Shown in pieces: positions 25,407 to 38,076 of a stretch of DNA of 64,000 nt. The translations under genes and the position numbers were made by a program. The DNA is from Kosakonia oryzendophytica (GTDB lineage: Bacteria > Pseudomonadota > Gammaproteobacteria > Enterobacterales > Enterobacteriaceae): positions 496,001 through 560,000 of the forward strand of contig NZ_FMAY01000001.1 in the NCBI RefSeq assembly GCF_900094925.1. The letters run 5' to 3'. The notes beneath the pieces were generated by a model. It had not been told where the DNA came from, did no database searches, and saw nothing but the letters and a program-made list of their open reading frames with translations. How positions within the stretch are numbered: the stretch's first letter is position 1; every line of letters begins with the position of its first letter.

Positions 25407-25760
25407 ATGACAACTATCTCAGTAACAACTCCGTCAGTACAAGGCAGTAGCAGCAACACCGGTAAGTCATCGCCTGCCAGCAGCGACACCGCTGCGCAGA
25501 TCACCCGCATCACTCAACAGATCACCAAGTTGACTCAGCAGCTGAAAGATGTGGCCAACGGCAGCGGTAGCGCCAAAGAGAAAAAGAAACAACAAGAGCT
25601 GATTCAGGCTCAAATCGAGCAACTGCAGGCACAGCTGGCGCAATTGCAGCGTAAGCAGGCAGAAGAAGCCGAGCAGAAACAAGCTAAACAGCAGCCGCAG
25701 GCAAAAGTGGAAGGCGTCAACGCCCCTTCCGACGATCATCAGATTGATATCTACGTCTGA
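25407..25760 (+). CDS. FlxA-like flagellar-regulon protein
   Basis: 117 residues from ATG 25407, preceded by AAGGGGAG; the ATG at 25383 has no such site. A Ser/Thr-rich N-terminus is followed by a long helical, coiled-coil-prone region ([17 protein letters not shown], then repeated [18 protein letters not shown]) and a short acidic tail. This matches the FlxA-like family, known as FliA-dependent genes of unclear function. Its sigma-28 promoter supports the call. The last ten bases overlap the end of the convergent yfeR gene. Confidence 0.83.
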   Translation: MTTISVTTPSVQGSSSNTGKSSPASSDTAAQITRITQQITKLTQQLKDVANGSGSAKEKKKQQELIQAQIEQLQAQLAQLQRKQAEEAEQKQAKQQPQAKVEGVNAPSDDHQIDIYV

Positions 25761-26680
25761 GTAAATAACGGATCGTCCTCACGGGCCTGGTTTAAACACC
25801 GGGCCTGTTCTTTTACCACTTCCCACAACGCCTGCGCGGCGCCAGATAACGAACGATTTTTACGACGAACCAGCATAATTTTCCGTTGCACATCCGGCAC
25901 CAGACGTTTTACCACCAGTTGGCTCCCCTGAGGCAGGGGTAGTGCTAATGCAGGCAGCACACTGATGCCAATACCCGCCTCCACCATTGGAAAAAGCGTC
26001 GCCGGATGACCAATCTCCTGCACAATCATTGCCTTTACCCCAAAATGCAGCAGTGCGGAATCAATCAGCGGACGGCTTCCCGACGCATAATCCTGTACCA
26101 CCAGCCGCGCCCCCTCTAACGCTGACCACGGCACAGCAGCACGTTGCGCCCATGGATGATCGTGACGGCACAGCAGAAAAAATGGCTCCTCAAGGATCTC
26201 CTCACATTGCAGATCGCTGACCGGCCCCGGATCGATAACAATGCCAAAATCCACCTCGCCCTGGCGAATACTCTCCAGTACCCACTGTTGTGGTCGATCG
26301 TGCAACACAAAATCGATTTCCGGATAACGATGATTACTGCTGGCAATACATTGCGGGATCAGATGTGCAGAAATGGTCTGGCTGGCGGCAACACGCACCG
26401 TACCGGTTAATTGCTGCCCTACTCGCCCGGCTTCGCGTAGCGTACTGCTAAGCTCATCTAACAACCGTTCAAGACGTATCGCCAGTTGCTGGCCGGCTTC
26501 TGTTAACACCACTTCACGGGTAGTGCGATCCAGCAAGCGAACACCGGTCTGACGCTCCAGCTCTTTAACACTGTGACTGACGGCGGACTGACTGAGCCCA
26601 ATGATGTCACCTGCCCGGCTAAAACTTCTGGCCTGGGCAACGGTCACGAAGACACGCAACTGACGGAGTGAATAATTCAT
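25751..26680 (-). CDS. yfeR: LysR-family regulator YfeR
   Basis: 309 residues. An N-terminal helix-turn-helix ([20 protein letters not shown], about 23-42) is followed by a periplasmic-binding-protein-like effector domain. It closely follows E. coli YfeR throughout ([45 protein letters not shown]). It is transcribed divergently from yfeH, its known target in Salmonella, where it responds to osmolarity (recalled). The 89-base space between them holds both promoters. Confidence 0.92.
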   Translation of the reverse strand: MNYSLRQLRVFVTVAQARSFSRAGDIIGLSQSAVSHSVKELERQTGVRLLDRTTREVVLTEAGQQLAIRLERLLDELSSTLREAGRVGQQLTGTVRVAASQTISAHLIPQCIASSNHRYPEIDFVLHDRPQQWVLESIRQGEVDFGIVIDPGPVSDLQCEEILEEPFFLLCRHDHPWAQRAAVPWSALEGARLVVQDYASGSRPLIDSALLHFGVKAMIVQEIGHPATLFPMVEAGIGISVLPALALPLPQGSQLVVKRLVPDVQRKIMLVRRKNRSLSGAAQALWEVVKEQARCLNQAREDDPLFTQT

Positions 26681-26769
26681 CTGTTAAATTCATGAATGGA
26701 TGCAATAAATCAATTTTATTTCTCAAAGCAGAAAAAGCACAATAGCAACACCGTTTTTCAGGAGTGCCT

Positions 26770-27759
26770 ATGAAACTGTTTCGTGTTCTTGATCCTTTCA
26801 CCCTCACGCTGGTCTGTACGGTTCTGCTGGCCTCGTTTTTCCCCGCACGCGGTAGCTTTGTGCCCTTTTTTGAATGGCTGACGACCGCCGCCATTGCGCT
26901 GCTGTTTTTTATGCATGGCGCCAAACTCTCCCGCGAGGCGATTATCGCAGGCGGCAGCCACTGGCGCTTGCACCTGTGGGTCATGTGCAGCACCTTTGTC
27001 CTCTTCCCGGCGCTCGGCGTACTGTTTGTCTGGTGGTCACCGGTGAATGTCAACCAGGAGCTATATACCGGGTTCCTCTATCTGTGCATTCTGCCCGCCA
27101 CCGTACAGTCGGCGATCGCGTTTACGTCACTGGCGGGCGGCAACGTTGCCGCTGCGGTCTGTTCTGCATCGGCATCCAGCCTGCTTGGCATTTTCCTCTC
27201 ACCGTTGCTGGTCGGCCTGCTAATGAACCTGCACGGCGCGGAAGGCAGTCTCGAACAGGTTGGCAAAATCATGCTGCAACTGTTGCTGCCTTTTGTGTTG
27301 GGGCACCTCTCTCGCCCGTGGACTGGTGCATGGGTGGCGAAACATAAAAAGTGGATTTCCAAAACTGACCAGACGTCGATTCTGTTAGTGGTTTATTCAG
27401 CATTCAGTGAAGCGGTGGTAAACGGCATCTGGCATAAAGTCGGCGTCGGTTCACTGCTGTTTATCGTCGTGGCGAGTCTGCTATTGCTGGCTATCGTGAT
27501 CGTGGTGAATATAGTGGTCGCGCGCAAAGGCGGCTTTAACAAAGCGGATGAGATTACCATTGTCTTCTGCGGCTCGAAGAAGAGCCTTGCCAATGGTATT
27601 CCGATGGCCAACATCCTGTTCCCGACATCGGCGATCGGTATGATGGTACTGCCGTTGATGATTTTCCATCAGATCCAGTTGATGGTCTGCGCCGTGCTGG
27701 CGCGCCGCTACAAACGCCAGGCAGAAAAAAGCCAGGCGCAGGAAGCGGCAAAAGCCTAG
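26770..27759 (+). CDS. yfeH: Bile acid:sodium symporter family transporter YfeH
   Basis: 329 residues when started at ATG 26770, which follows CAGGAG at six bases. About nine to ten membrane segments. Motifs FFMHGAKLSREA, LPATVQSAIAFTSLAGGN and FCGSKKSLANGIPMANIL are those of the SBF-like (DUF4137/bile acid:sodium symporter) family. The natural substrate is not known. It is divergent from yfeR and overlaps the end of the convergent ypeB by four bases. Confidence 0.92.
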   Translation: MKLFRVLDPFTLTLVCTVLLASFFPARGSFVPFFEWLTTAAIALLFFMHGAKLSREAIIAGGSHWRLHLWVMCSTFVLFPALGVLFVWWSPVNVNQELYTGFLYLCILPATVQSAIAFTSLAGGNVAAAVCSASASSLLGIFLSPLLVGLLMNLHGAEGSLEQVGKIMLQLLLPFVLGHLSRPWTGAWVAKHKKWISKTDQTSILLVVYSAFSEAVVNGIWHKVGVGSLLFIVVASLLLLAIVIVVNIVVARKGGFNKADEITIVFCGSKKSLANGIPMANILFPTSAIGMMVLPLMIFHQIQLMVCAVLARRYKRQAEKSQAQEAAKA

Positions 27760-27971
27760 CGGCGTTTCAGGGGCTGAACCAGATGGCTCAGCCCTTCCGT
27801 TTTGATCAGCAACGTAATTTGCAGCAATTCTCCCAAACGCCCGGCGGGAAACGCCTCTTTGCGGGCGAACCACAACAGGTACTCTTCCGGCAGATCAATT
27901 AACCGTCGCCCCTGATATTTCCCGAAAGGCATCACGGTATTGGCGATCTCAACGAGCTGCTCTTTTTCCAT
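27756..27971 (-). CDS. ypeB: Conserved small protein YpeB (DUF3820)
   Basis: 71 residues with the DUF3820 core MPFGKYQGRRLIDLPEEYLLW. Function unknown; the family resembles short modules in nucleic-acid enzymes. It starts directly after the ligA stop codon, so it is co-transcribed with ligA, as in E. coli. Confidence 0.92.
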   Translation of the reverse strand: MEKEQLVEIANTVMPFGKYQGRRLIDLPEEYLLWFARKEAFPAGRLGELLQITLLIKTEGLSHLVQPLKRR

Positions 27972-29999
<2,028 letters not shown>

Positions 30000-30008
30000 T
30001 CAATGATA

Positions 30009-30033
30009 AAAAACCCCCGACTGGCGGGGGTTC
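30009..30033 (-). terminator. Terminator of zipA
   Basis: Read on the minus strand: AACCCCCGCCAGTCGGGGG followed by TTTTTT. It lies between zipA and ligA. Confidence 0.88.
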
Positions 30034-30060
30034 TGGAAGGAAAGTATCTGAGTGGACCCG

Positions 30061-31074
30061 TTACGCGTTGGCGTCTTTGACCTCGCGAATACGGTCCTGA
30101 TATTCACGCAGTTTTTGCGGCGTCATCATCCGGCGCTGATCGTCCAGTACCACACCGCCGACTTCATCGGCGATATGCTGTGCAGATTGCAGCATCAGTT
30201 TAAAGTTTTGCAGTTCGTCGCCGTAAGAAGGCACCTGCATAAAGATAGTGACACCCGGCGTGGTCATTTCACCCATCATTTCGACGTCAAACGTCCCCGG
30301 ATTGACCATGTTCGCCAGGCTGAAAAGCGCCGGGCCGCTGCCGTCCGGGCTAAGATGACGATGGAAAATGCTCATATCGCCAAATTTAAAGCCTGCCTGC
30401 AGGATGCTGTTTAACAGCACATCACCGTTCAGAGTGCTGCCGTGATGTGCGGCAACGTTCATAATGATGACCGTTTCTTTACGCTGCGGTTTTTCCACCG
30501 GCGCTTCCACAACCGGCTCGGGCTCAGGCTGCGGCGCAGGGGTGTGAACCTGCTGCTGCGGCTGATGTTGAGGCTGATGTTGCGGTGCAGCAGGTTGTTG
30601 ATATTGCGCAGCGGCAGGCTGCGGAGCGTGCTGATGCTGAACCGGTTGGGGTTCAAACACAGGAGCCTGAACAGGACGGCGTTCCGGTTGCGGCGGCTGA
30701 ACAGAGGGCTGCGGTGCGTGATGCGCGGGTTCTTCCGGCGGTTGCTGCACAGGCGCAGACGGGCGCGGTTGGGCCGACGCGTAAGGCGGCTGATATTGAT
30801 GCTGCGGATGCTGACGCGGTGCATCCTGCTCGCTTGCAGCTTTTGGCGCTGTGTTCACTTTATGAACCCGAACTTCACCCACGCCTTCGTCGTCGTCTTC
30901 GACATCCTCGTCATACAACTCGTCGTCGTCACGTCGCGACTTCATGCGTTTTATTGGGCGATCGCGGAACATTGAAGAACGTTCTTTGCGGCTGGTCCAG
31001 AACCCGTGAACCAGTAAAGCAATTATGGCGATCGCGCCAACAATGATTAATATCAGACGCAAATCCTGCATCAT
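30061..31074 (-). CDS. zipA: Cell division protein ZipA
   Basis: 337 residues from the first of two ATGs at 31074 (MMQDLRLIL), as in E. coli. There is one N-terminal membrane helix (about 6-28), a charged stretch ([16 protein letters not shown]), a long Pro/Gln-rich linker (about 90-200), and the C-terminal FtsZ-binding domain from about residue 200 ([30 protein letters not shown]). It anchors FtsZ to the inner membrane at the division site. The linker differs in length and repeats from E. coli, as is usual for this fast-evolving part. Divergent from cysZ. Confidence 0.96.
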   Translation of the reverse strand: MMQDLRLILIIVGAIAIIALLVHGFWTSRKERSSMFRDRPIKRMKSRRDDDELYDEDVEDDDEGVGEVRVHKVNTAPKAASEQDAPRQHPQHQYQPPYASAQPRPSAPVQQPPEEPAHHAPQPSVQPPQPERRPVQAPVFEPQPVQHQHAPQPAAAQYQQPAAPQHQPQHQPQQQVHTPAPQPEPEPVVEAPVEKPQRKETVIIMNVAAHHGSTLNGDVLLNSILQAGFKFGDMSIFHRHLSPDGSGPALFSLANMVNPGTFDVEMMGEMTTPGVTIFMQVPSYGDELQNFKLMLQSAQHIADEVGGVVLDDQRRMMTPQKLREYQDRIREVKDANA

Positions 31075-31302
31075 TATATTCTCTGTTGTTCTAACACCTT
31101 GCCACCACGGCAAACCTTTACTCACTAAGAGTATTTGCCCCGTAACTCAAGTGCAAGTGTGTGGGGGGCTTTCGCCGCAGAAAGATACGCTAAATTGTGC
31201 TTTTTGCTGTTTTTTCGAACATTTCTGAACGGGTTTCCCCCGTCAGGTGAATATTATAAGCTTCAATTTTTCCTGCTGTCATAAAAGGAGTACAGACAGA
31301 TT

Positions 31303-32064
31303 ATGATTTCCTCGTCCCCAGGTGCGGTACGCAGTGGTGTCTTTTACTTTTCCCAGGGCTGGAAACTGGTCACGCTGCCGGGCATTCGTCGTTTCGTGAT
31401 TTTGCCTTTGCTGGTGAACATTATCTTGCTGGGCGGCGCATTCTGGTGGCTGTTTACCCGCCTTGATAGCTGGATCCCGTCGTTGATGGGCCATGTGCCG
31501 GACTGGTTACAGTGGCTGAGCTATCTGTTATGGCCAATTGTGGTGATCTCGGTTCTGCTGGTGTTTGGGTATTTCTTTTCGACTATCGCCAACTGGATTG
31601 CGGCGCCATTTAATGGCCTGCTGGCTGAGCAACTGGAAGCGCGACTGACCGGCGCCACACCACCCGATGCCGGTATCATGGGCGTGATGAAAGATATCCC
31701 GCGTATTATGAAACGTGAATGGCAGAAACTGGCCTGGTATCTCCCTCGCGCCGCGCTTTTGCTGATCCTCTATTTTATTCCTGGAATTGGGCAAACCGTC
31801 GCACCTGTACTGTGGTTTCTGTTCAGCGCGTGGATGCTGGCGATTCAGTATTGTGATTACCCCTTCGACAACCATAAAGTCCCGTTCAAAGAGATGCGTC
31901 TCGCGCTGCGTTCGCGTAAGTCCATGAATATGCAGTTCGGCGCGCTGACGAGCTTGTTTACGCTGATTCCGGTGCTGAATCTGGTGGTAATGCCGGTGGC
32001 AGTGTGCGGCGCTACGGCGATGTGGGTCGATTGTTACCGCGACAAACATGCAGCCTGGCGTTAA
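31303..32064 (+). CDS. cysZ: Sulfate transporter CysZ
   Basis: 253 residues, the E. coli length, with four hydrophobic segments (for example [19 protein letters not shown]). The conserved [17 protein letters not shown] and [13 protein letters not shown] blocks are present. It carries sulfate into the cell for cysteine synthesis. It lies 144 bases upstream of cysK in the same direction. AGGAG stands 12 bases from the ATG, which is longer than usual spacing. Confidence 0.96.
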   Translation: MISSSPGAVRSGVFYFSQGWKLVTLPGIRRFVILPLLVNIILLGGAFWWLFTRLDSWIPSLMGHVPDWLQWLSYLLWPIVVISVLLVFGYFFSTIANWIAAPFNGLLAEQLEARLTGATPPDAGIMGVMKDIPRIMKREWQKLAWYLPRAALLLILYFIPGIGQTVAPVLWFLFSAWMLAIQYCDYPFDNHKVPFKEMRLALRSRKSMNMQFGALTSLFTLIPVLNLVVMPVAVCGATAMWVDCYRDKHAAWR

Positions 32065-32208
32065 GGAAGGAATTATTCCGTTTCTTATTCCATACTGCTT
32101 AGCATTATTTCGGTGCAGCATATAGATATGCGAATTCCTTACTTCCGCATCAACAGTAAGTGCGTATGCTGATGTGGTTCCCAAATTTCATACAGTTAAG
32201 GACGGGCT
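32065..32208 (+). promoter_or_regulatory. cysK promoter region (CysB-type control expected)
   Basis: 144 bases between cysZ and cysK. A GGAATTATTCC dyad occurs near 32068-32078 and a second TTATTCC follows; these resemble CysB-box parts. cysK in enterobacteria is activated by CysB with N-acetylserine (known). Exact sites are not resolved here. Confidence 0.4.
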
Positions 32209-33180
32209 ATGAGTAAGATTTTTGAAGACAACTCGTTGACTATTGGTCATACGCCGCTGGTTCGACTGAACCGCATCGGTAACGGACGTATCCTGGCGAA
32301 GGTCGAGTCCCGCAACCCAAGCTTCAGCGTGAAATGCCGTATCGGTGCCAATATGATTTGGGATGCCGAAAAACGCGGTGTACTGAAGCCGGGTGTCGAG
32401 TTGGTCGAACCAACCAGCGGTAACACCGGTATTGCTCTGGCTTATGTGGCGGCAGCGCGTGGTTACAAACTGACGCTGACAATGCCGGAAACCATGAGCA
32501 TTGAACGCCGTAAGTTACTGAAAGCCTTGGGTGCCAACCTGGTGTTGACCGAAGGTGCGAAAGGCATGAAAGGCGCGATTCAGAAAGCAGAAGAGATTGT
32601 CGCCAGCGATCCGGCTAAGTATCTGCTGCTACAGCAATTCAGCAACCCGGCGAACCCGGAAATCCACGAAAAAACCACCGGCCCGGAGATCTGGGAAGAT
32701 ACCGATGGCCAGGTGGATGTGTTTATCTCAGGCGTGGGTACCGGCGGTACGCTGACCGGCGTGACGCGCTATATCAAAAACACCAAAGGCAAAACCGATC
32801 TGATCACTGTGGCAGTAGAGCCGACCGATTCGCCGGTCATTTCCCAGGCGCTGGCGGGCGAAGAACTGAAACCCGGTCCGCATAAAATACAGGGCATTGG
32901 CGCAGGGTTTATTCCGGGTAACCTGGATTTGAAACTGATCGACAAAGTTGTCAAAATCACGAATGAAGAAGCCATCAGTACCGCACGCCGCCTGATGGAA
33001 GAAGAAGGTATCCTGGCGGGTATTTCTTCCGGTGCGGCAGTGGCTGCCGCACTGAAGTTGCAGGAAGATGAAACCTTTACCAACAAGAATATTGTGGTTA
33101 TCCTTCCCTCTTCCGGCGAGCGTTATTTGAGCACCGCTTTGTTTGCGGATCTGTTCACTGAGAAAGAGCTGCAACAGTGA
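32209..33180 (+). CDS. cysK: Cysteine synthase A (O-acetylserine sulfhydrylase A)
   Basis: 323 residues as in E. coli. The PLP-bound lysine is K42 in NPSFSVKCR. The substrate loop TSGNTG and phosphate-binding GVGTGGT are present, and the C-terminus shows [11 protein letters not shown]. It makes cysteine from O-acetylserine and sulfide. In E. coli it also forms the complex with CysE and is a required partner for some CdiA toxins. Followed by a strong terminator. Confidence 0.98.
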   Translation: MSKIFEDNSLTIGHTPLVRLNRIGNGRILAKVESRNPSFSVKCRIGANMIWDAEKRGVLKPGVELVEPTSGNTGIALAYVAAARGYKLTLTMPETMSIERRKLLKALGANLVLTEGAKGMKGAIQKAEEIVASDPAKYLLLQQFSNPANPEIHEKTTGPEIWEDTDGQVDVFISGVGTGGTLTGVTRYIKNTKGKTDLITVAVEPTDSPVISQALAGEELKPGPHKIQGIGAGFIPGNLDLKLIDKVVKITNEEAISTARRLMEEEGILAGISSGAAVAAALKLQEDETFTNKNIVVILPSSGERYLSTALFADLFTEKELQQ

Positions 33181-33202
33181 TGCCAGATTGTTAAATTAGC
33201 GC

Positions 33203-33231
33203 AAAAAAGCACCCATCGAGGTGCTTTTTTG
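33203..33231 (+). terminator. Intrinsic terminator of cysK
   Basis: AAAAAAGCACC / GGTGCTTTTTT stem with a short loop and a T-run, 23 bases after the stop. Confidence 0.9.
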
Positions 33232-33562
33232 TGGCGTACGTCAAATTTTTACCCCTCCTGGCATTGCCTGGATCCTCCGGGTCTGGTATTTAACCATCAC
33301 ATTTATTTTGAAGCGCGAAATTAATCGAAGTCAGATTTCATCTTGCTGAATCGATTTTATGATTTGGTTCAATTCTGGCTTTCGCGGCATAATGTTTAAT
33401 GACGGACGAAACGTCAGCGATCGGATGCGTCTGTAGCGGATTTTCTCGGCACGACCTCTGTCTCTTGTTCCGTTACGCCGGCGCTAACTATACAGGCTAA
33501 AGTCAAACCGCCAGGCTAGACTTTAGTTCCACAACACTAAACCTATAAGTTGGGGAAATACA
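33232..33562 (+). promoter_or_regulatory. ptsH promoter and leader region
   Basis: About 330 bases closely resembling the E. coli pts control region as I recall it, which carries several promoters and CRP/Mlc sites. Visible here are a conserved block around 33345-33415 ending in CATAAT, and near the gene a perfect inverted repeat CTAAAGTC / GACTTTAG (33497-33504, 33519-33526). The ribosome-binding site is GGGGA before ATG 33563. No gene is present. Confidence 0.6.
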
Positions 33563-33820
33563 ATGTTCCAGCAAGAAGTTACCATTACCGCTCCGAACGG
33601 TCTGCACACCCGCCCTGCTGCTCAGTTTGTTAAAGAAGCGAAAGGCTTCTCTTCTGAGATCACTGTGACTTCCAACGGCAAAAGCGCCAGCGCGAAAAGC
33701 CTGTTCAAACTGCAAACTCTGGGCCTGACTCAGGGTACTGTTGTGACTCTGACCGCGGAAGGCGAAGACGAGCAAAAAGCAGTTGAACATCTGGTTAAAC
33801 TGATGGCTGAACTCGAGTAA
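33563..33820 (+). CDS. ptsH: Phosphocarrier protein HPr
   Basis: 85 residues, identical in length and nearly in sequence to E. coli HPr. The phosphorylated H15 is in NGLHTRPA, and S46 is in SAKSLFKLQ. It passes phosphate from enzyme I to the sugar-specific enzymes IIA. First gene of ptsHI-crr, with ptsI 46 bases downstream. Confidence 0.98.
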   Translation: MFQQEVTITAPNGLHTRPAAQFVKEAKGFSSEITVTSNGKSASAKSLFKLQTLGLTQGTVVTLTAEGEDEQKAVEHLVKLMAELE

Positions 33821-33866
33821 GTTTTTCGGGTTCTTTTCAAGATCAGTCACAAGTAAAGGTAGGGTT

Positions 33867-35594
33867 ATGATTTCAGGCATTTTAGCATCCCCGGGTATCG
33901 CTTTCGGCAAAGCACTGCTGCTGAAAGAAGACGAGATCGTCATCGACCGGAAGAAAATTTCTGCCGACAAGGTTGACCAGGAAGTTGAGCGTTTCCTGAG
34001 CGGTCGTGCCAAAGCATCGGCACAGCTGGAAGCGATCAAAACGAAAGCGGGTGAAACTTTCGGTGAAGAAAAAGAAGCCATCTTCGAAGGGCACATTATG
34101 CTGCTGGAAGATGAGGAGCTGGAGCAGGAAATCATAGCCCTGATTAAAGATAAGAGCATGACTGCCGATGCTGCGGCACATGAAGTTATCGAAGGCCAGG
34201 CTACGGCCCTGGAAGAGCTGGACGACGAATACCTGAAAGAGCGTGCGGCTGACGTGCGTGACATCGGTAAACGCCTGCTGCGCAACATTCTGGGTATGCC
34301 GATTATCGACCTGAGCGCAATCCAGGAAGAAGTTATCCTGGTTGCGGCAGATCTGACCCCGTCAGAAACCGCACAGTTGAACCTGAAAAAAGTGCTCGGT
34401 TTTATCACTGATATCGGTGGCCGCACATCTCACACGTCCATCATGGCCCGTTCTCTGGAACTGCCAGCGATTGTGGGTACCGGCAGCGTCACGACGCAAG
34501 TGAAAAACGGCGACTACCTGATCCTCGACGCAGTGAACAACAAAGTTTACGTTAACCCAAGCGACGACGAGATCGAAACCCTGCGTGTTGCGCAGGCTCA
34601 GGTTGCGGAAGAGAAAGCAGAACTGGCGAAACTGAAAGACCTGCCGGCGATCACCCTTGATGGTCACCAGGTAGAAGTCTGCGCTAACATCGGCACCGTT
34701 CGCGACATCGCAGGTGCAGAGCGCAATGGCGCTGAAGGTGTGGGCCTGTATCGTACCGAATTCCTGTTTATGGATCGCGACGCGCTGCCGACCGAAGAAG
34801 AGCAGTTCGAGGCGTACAAAGCGGTTGCTGAAGCCTGTGGCTCTCAGGCTGTTATCGTTCGCACCATGGACATTGGCGGTGACAAAGAACTGCCGTACAT
34901 GAATTTCCCGAAAGAAGAGAACCCGTTCCTTGGCTGGCGCGCTGTGCGTATTGCTATGGATCGCAAAGAGATCCTTCGCGATCAGGTTCGCGCTATCCTG
35001 CGCGCCTCTGCTTTCGGCAAACTGCGCATTATGTTCCCGATGATCATCTCTGTTGAAGAAGTGCGTGCGCTGAAAAAAGAGATTGAAATCTACAAACAGG
35101 AACTGCGTAGTGAAGGTAAAGCCTTCGACGAGAGCATTGAAATCGGCGTTATGGTGGAAACCCCTGCCGCAGCGACTATCGCTCGTCACCTGGCCAAAGA
35201 AGTTGATTTCTTTAGTATCGGTACCAATGATTTAACGCAGTACACCCTGGCAGTTGACCGTGGTAATGATATGATTTCACATCTTTACCAGCCGATGTCA
35301 CCGTCCGTACTCACTTTGATCAAGCAAGTTATTGATGCTTCTCATGCTGAAGGCAAATGGACTGGCATGTGTGGTGAGCTTGCTGGCGACGAACGTGCTA
35401 CACTTCTGTTGCTGGGGATGGGTCTGGATGAATTCAGTATGAGTGCCATTTCTATCCCGCGCATTAAGAAGATCATTCGTAACACGAACTTCGAAGATGC
35501 GAAGGTGTTAGCAGAGCAGGCTCTTGCTCAACCGACAACGGACGAGTTAATGACGCTGGTTAACAAGTTCATTGAAGAAAAAACAATCTGCTAA
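33867..35594 (+). CDS. ptsI: PTS enzyme I
   Basis: 575 residues as in E. coli. The phosphorylated histidine is H189 in [12 protein letters not shown]. The PEP-binding domain carries [15 protein letters not shown] and the catalytic cysteine in GMCGELAGD. It takes phosphate from phosphoenolpyruvate and transfers it to HPr. Middle gene of the operon, 40 bases before crr. Confidence 0.98.
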   Translation: MISGILASPGIAFGKALLLKEDEIVIDRKKISADKVDQEVERFLSGRAKASAQLEAIKTKAGETFGEEKEAIFEGHIMLLEDEELEQEIIALIKDKSMTADAAAHEVIEGQATALEELDDEYLKERAADVRDIGKRLLRNILGMPIIDLSAIQEEVILVAADLTPSETAQLNLKKVLGFITDIGGRTSHTSIMARSLELPAIVGTGSVTTQVKNGDYLILDAVNNKVYVNPSDDEIETLRVAQAQVAEEKAELAKLKDLPAITLDGHQVEVCANIGTVRDIAGAERNGAEGVGLYRTEFLFMDRDALPTEEEQFEAYKAVAEACGSQAVIVRTMDIGGDKELPYMNFPKEENPFLGWRAVRIAMDRKEILRDQVRAILRASAFGKLRIMFPMIISVEEVRALKKEIEIYKQELRSEGKAFDESIEIGVMVETPAAATIARHLAKEVDFFSIGTNDLTQYTLAVDRGNDMISHLYQPMSPSVLTLIKQVIDASHAEGKWTGMCGELAGDERATLLLLGMGLDEFSMSAISIPRIKKIIRNTNFEDAKVLAEQALAQPTTDELMTLVNKFIEEKTIC

Positions 35595-35634
35595 TCCACG
35601 AGATGCGGCCCAAATTACTGCTTAGGAGAAGATC

Positions 35635-36144
35635 ATGGGTTTGTTCGATAAACTGAAATCTCTGGTTTCTGATGATAAAAAAGACACCGGAACCATTGAG
35701 ATTGTTGCCCCGCTTTCTGGCGAAATCGTCAACATTGAAGATGTACCTGATGTCGTTTTCGCTGAGAAAATCGTTGGTGATGGCATTGCTATTAAACCGA
35801 CCGGCAACAAAATGGTAGCTCCGGTTGACGGTACTATCGGCAAAATCTTTGAAACCAACCATGCCTTCTCTATCGAATCCGATAGCGGCATTGAGCTGTT
35901 CGTTCACTTCGGTATCGACACCGTTGAACTGAAAGGCGAAGGTTTCAAACGCATCGCGGAAGAAGGCCAGCGCGTGAAAGTTGGCGACCCGGTAATCGAA
36001 TTTGATCTGCCGCTGCTGGAAGAGAAAGCCAAGTCAACCCTGACGCCGGTGGTTATTTCCAACATGGACGAAATCAAAGAGCTGATCAAACTGTCTGGTA
36101 GCGTGACCGTGGGTGAAACCCCGGTTATCCGTATCAAAAAGTAA
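35635..36144 (+). CDS. crr: Glucose-specific enzyme IIA (EIIA-Glc)
   Basis: 169 residues as in E. coli, with the active H91 in [11 protein letters not shown] and the supporting H76 in ETNHAF. It passes phosphate to the glucose permease. Unphosphorylated it inhibits other sugar permeases; phosphorylated it activates adenylate cyclase. That makes it the source of the CRP signal expected at the catabolic regulon near 9.5 kb. Confidence 0.98.
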   Translation: MGLFDKLKSLVSDDKKDTGTIEIVAPLSGEIVNIEDVPDVVFAEKIVGDGIAIKPTGNKMVAPVDGTIGKIFETNHAFSIESDSGIELFVHFGIDTVELKGEGFKRIAEEGQRVKVGDPVIEFDLPLLEEKAKSTLTPVVISNMDEIKELIKLSGSVTVGETPVIRIKK

Positions 36145-36157
36145 GCTCATCGCATGT

Positions 36158-36186
36158 AAAAATGGCGCCGTAAGGCGCCATTTTTG
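36158..36186. terminator. Terminator between crr and pdxK
   Basis: AAAAATGGCGCC / GGCGCCATTTTT, a perfect stem flanked by A and T runs, between convergent genes; bidirectional. Confidence 0.9.
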
Positions 36187-36188
36187 TT

Positions 36189-37028
36189 TTAACACGGCGG
36201 TAAAATCAGCTCGTCATACCCTTTGTCCAGCGTATACCCCATTACGTCCACCACCCTGTCACCCGCGGCGCGTACCGCCATATCCAGTGTTTTCCCCTGA
36301 ATAATGCCGCTCACCAGTTCTGAACAGAACAGATCGCCGGTCCCTTTCAAATCCGTTGCTACACGTGGATAGCCACTCACTGTAACCCCATCGGGCGTGA
36401 CCAGCACCACGTGGATTTGCCCGTCATCCACCTCCACGGGTGCACTGGTGATGGCAACCCAGTGTAACGAATCAGAGAGCAGCTCCTGCGCCGCGCCAAT
36501 GACACTTTGCAGATCCCGGCACGGTTTACCACTTAATACTTCCAGCTCAAATACATTCGGCGTGATCCCCTGCGCCAGCGGTAACAGATGCTCACAATAC
36601 GCCTGGGGTATTTCTGGTTTTACATAGATACCGCTGTCTGTATCACCAATCACCGGATCAACGAGAATCAGCAGTTGCGGATGTTTTTTCCGTAGCGCCT
36701 TCAGCCACTGTGCCAGCAGCGTTATCTGGCTGGCACTGCCCATATACCCGGTGGTCACCGCTTTCACTTCACGCAGGACATCACGCTCTTCCAGCGCCTG
36801 CAAGTAGCCGTTAAACCACTCATCAGGGATTACTCCACCGTAAAAAGTGTCATAGTGCGGCGTATTACTGAACAGCACCGTAGGCACCGCCAGCACATTC
36901 AACTGGTGCTGGCGAATATTGGGTACGGCAATACTGTTGCCCACGCTGCCATACACCACCTGTGACTGAACTGCGACAATATCAGCCTGCTGCGCCCGGG
37001 TTTTATCCCTGAACAGGATCATCTCCAT
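36189..37028 (-). CDS. pdxK: Pyridoxal/pyridoxine/pyridoxamine kinase
   Basis: 279 residues (E. coli 283). The ribokinase-fold vitamin B6 kinase motifs are [42 protein letters not shown] and [13 protein letters not shown] (catalytic aspartate in GTGD). It phosphorylates B6 vitamers to give PLP precursors. The start is MEMILF; the short N-terminus differs from E. coli. It lies 17 bases downstream of cysM on the same strand and may be co-transcribed. Confidence 0.95.
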   Translation of the reverse strand: MEMILFRDKTRAQQADIVAVQSQVVYGSVGNSIAVPNIRQHQLNVLAVPTVLFSNTPHYDTFYGGVIPDEWFNGYLQALEERDVLREVKAVTTGYMGSASQITLLAQWLKALRKKHPQLLILVDPVIGDTDSGIYVKPEIPQAYCEHLLPLAQGITPNVFELEVLSGKPCRDLQSVIGAAQELLSDSLHWVAITSAPVEVDDGQIHVVLVTPDGVTVSGYPRVATDLKGTGDLFCSELVSGIIQGKTLDMAVRAAGDRVVDVMGYTLDKGYDELILPPC

Positions 37029-37045
37029 TCTGTCTCCTTAAGGGG

Positions 37046-37957
37046 TTAAATCCCCGCACCCTGCGAATAACTCTCTTCACCAAACACCCCGGTGGACAGG
37101 TAGCGATCGCCGCGATCGCAAATAATGGCCACCACGATCGCGCCAGGGTTTGCTTTTGCTACGCGTAATGCCCCGGCTACCGCGCCGCCGGAACTGACAC
37201 CGCAGAAGATCCCCTCCTGCACGGCCAGCGCCCGCATGGTATTTTCCGCCTCACGCTGGTGGATATCCAGCACCTCGTCAACCAGATCGGCGTTGAAAAT
37301 GCCCGGCATATACTCAGCAGGCCAGCGGCGGATACCGGGAATACTACTGCCCTCTTCCGGTTGCAGACCAACAATGGTGACTTTTTTCGGTTGTTCACGT
37401 AAAAAGCGCGAGACACCGGTGATGGTGCCAGTAGTGCCCATACTGGAGACAAAATGGGTAAGATGCCCGGCCGTTTGCTGCCAGATTTCCGGGCCTGTAG
37501 TGGTGTAATGCGCGTACGGATTATCAGGATTATTGAACTGATCGAGCAACGTGCCCTCACCGCGTGCCGCCATTTCAAGGGCCAGATCGCGCGCACCTTC
37601 CATCCCCTGTTCTTTGCTGACCAGAATAAGTTCAGCACCGTAAGCGCGCATCGCGGCGCGGCGTTCCTGACTCATGTTGTCCGGCATCAGCAATTTCATG
37701 CGGTACCCCTTTAACGCCGCAATCATCGCCAACGCAATCCCGGTATTTCCGCTGGTCGCTTCAATCAGCACATCACCGGGTTGGATTTCACCGCGTTTTT
37801 CCGCCTGCACAATCATTGACAGCGCCGCGCGATCTTTGACTGAGCCTGCCGGGTTGTTACCTTCAAGTTTGACCCAGATTTCACTGCCGTTGTCCGGCGT
37901 CAGACTTTGCAATTTGACCAGCGGCGTATTGCCGATGGTGTGTTCTAATGTGTTCAC
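37046..37957 (-). CDS. cysM: Cysteine synthase B
   Basis: 303 residues as in E. coli. PLP lysine K41 is in NPAGSVKDRAA, and SGNTG and MGTTGTITG loops are present. It can use thiosulfate as well as sulfide, giving S-sulfocysteine. It is the last gene of the cysPTWA-M cluster, separated from cysA by a REP-type element. Confidence 0.97.
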   Translation of the reverse strand: MNTLEHTIGNTPLVKLQSLTPDNGSEIWVKLEGNNPAGSVKDRAALSMIVQAEKRGEIQPGDVLIEATSGNTGIALAMIAALKGYRMKLLMPDNMSQERRAAMRAYGAELILVSKEQGMEGARDLALEMAARGEGTLLDQFNNPDNPYAHYTTTGPEIWQQTAGHLTHFVSSMGTTGTITGVSRFLREQPKKVTIVGLQPEEGSSIPGIRRWPAEYMPGIFNADLVDEVLDIHQREAENTMRALAVQEGIFCGVSSGGAVAGALRVAKANPGAIVVAIICDRGDRYLSTGVFGEESYSQGAGI

Positions 37958-37977
37958 GATTTTCGCTCAATAAAAAA

Positions 37978-38055
37978 GCCGGGTGGCGCTACGCTGACCC
38001 GGCCTACAAAGCTGTGCAGAGATTGTAGGCCCGGTAAGCAAAGCGCCACCGGGCG
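37978..38055. repeat. REP/BIME-type inverted repeat pair between cysA and cysM
   Basis: Two head-to-head units, GCCGGGTGGCGCTACGC...CCCGGCCTACAA and TTGTAGGCCCGG...AAGCGCCACCGGGC, separated by a short spacer. They match the REP (PU) sequence family scattered in enterobacterial genomes. Such pairs bind IHF, gyrase or protect upstream mRNA; here they follow cysA in the operon. Confidence 0.85.
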
Positions 38056-38076
38056 ATAGACATGCTCACTAACCTA

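Noticed and set aside
30442-30975. Rightward frames rich in Arg/Leu opposite zipA
   Set aside because: They are the complement of the Pro/Gln-rich linker of ZipA.
33503-34426. Leftward frame of 307 codons rich in serine
   Set aside because: Opposite ptsH and ptsI; the serine runs are the complement of Glu/Ala-rich codons in ptsI.
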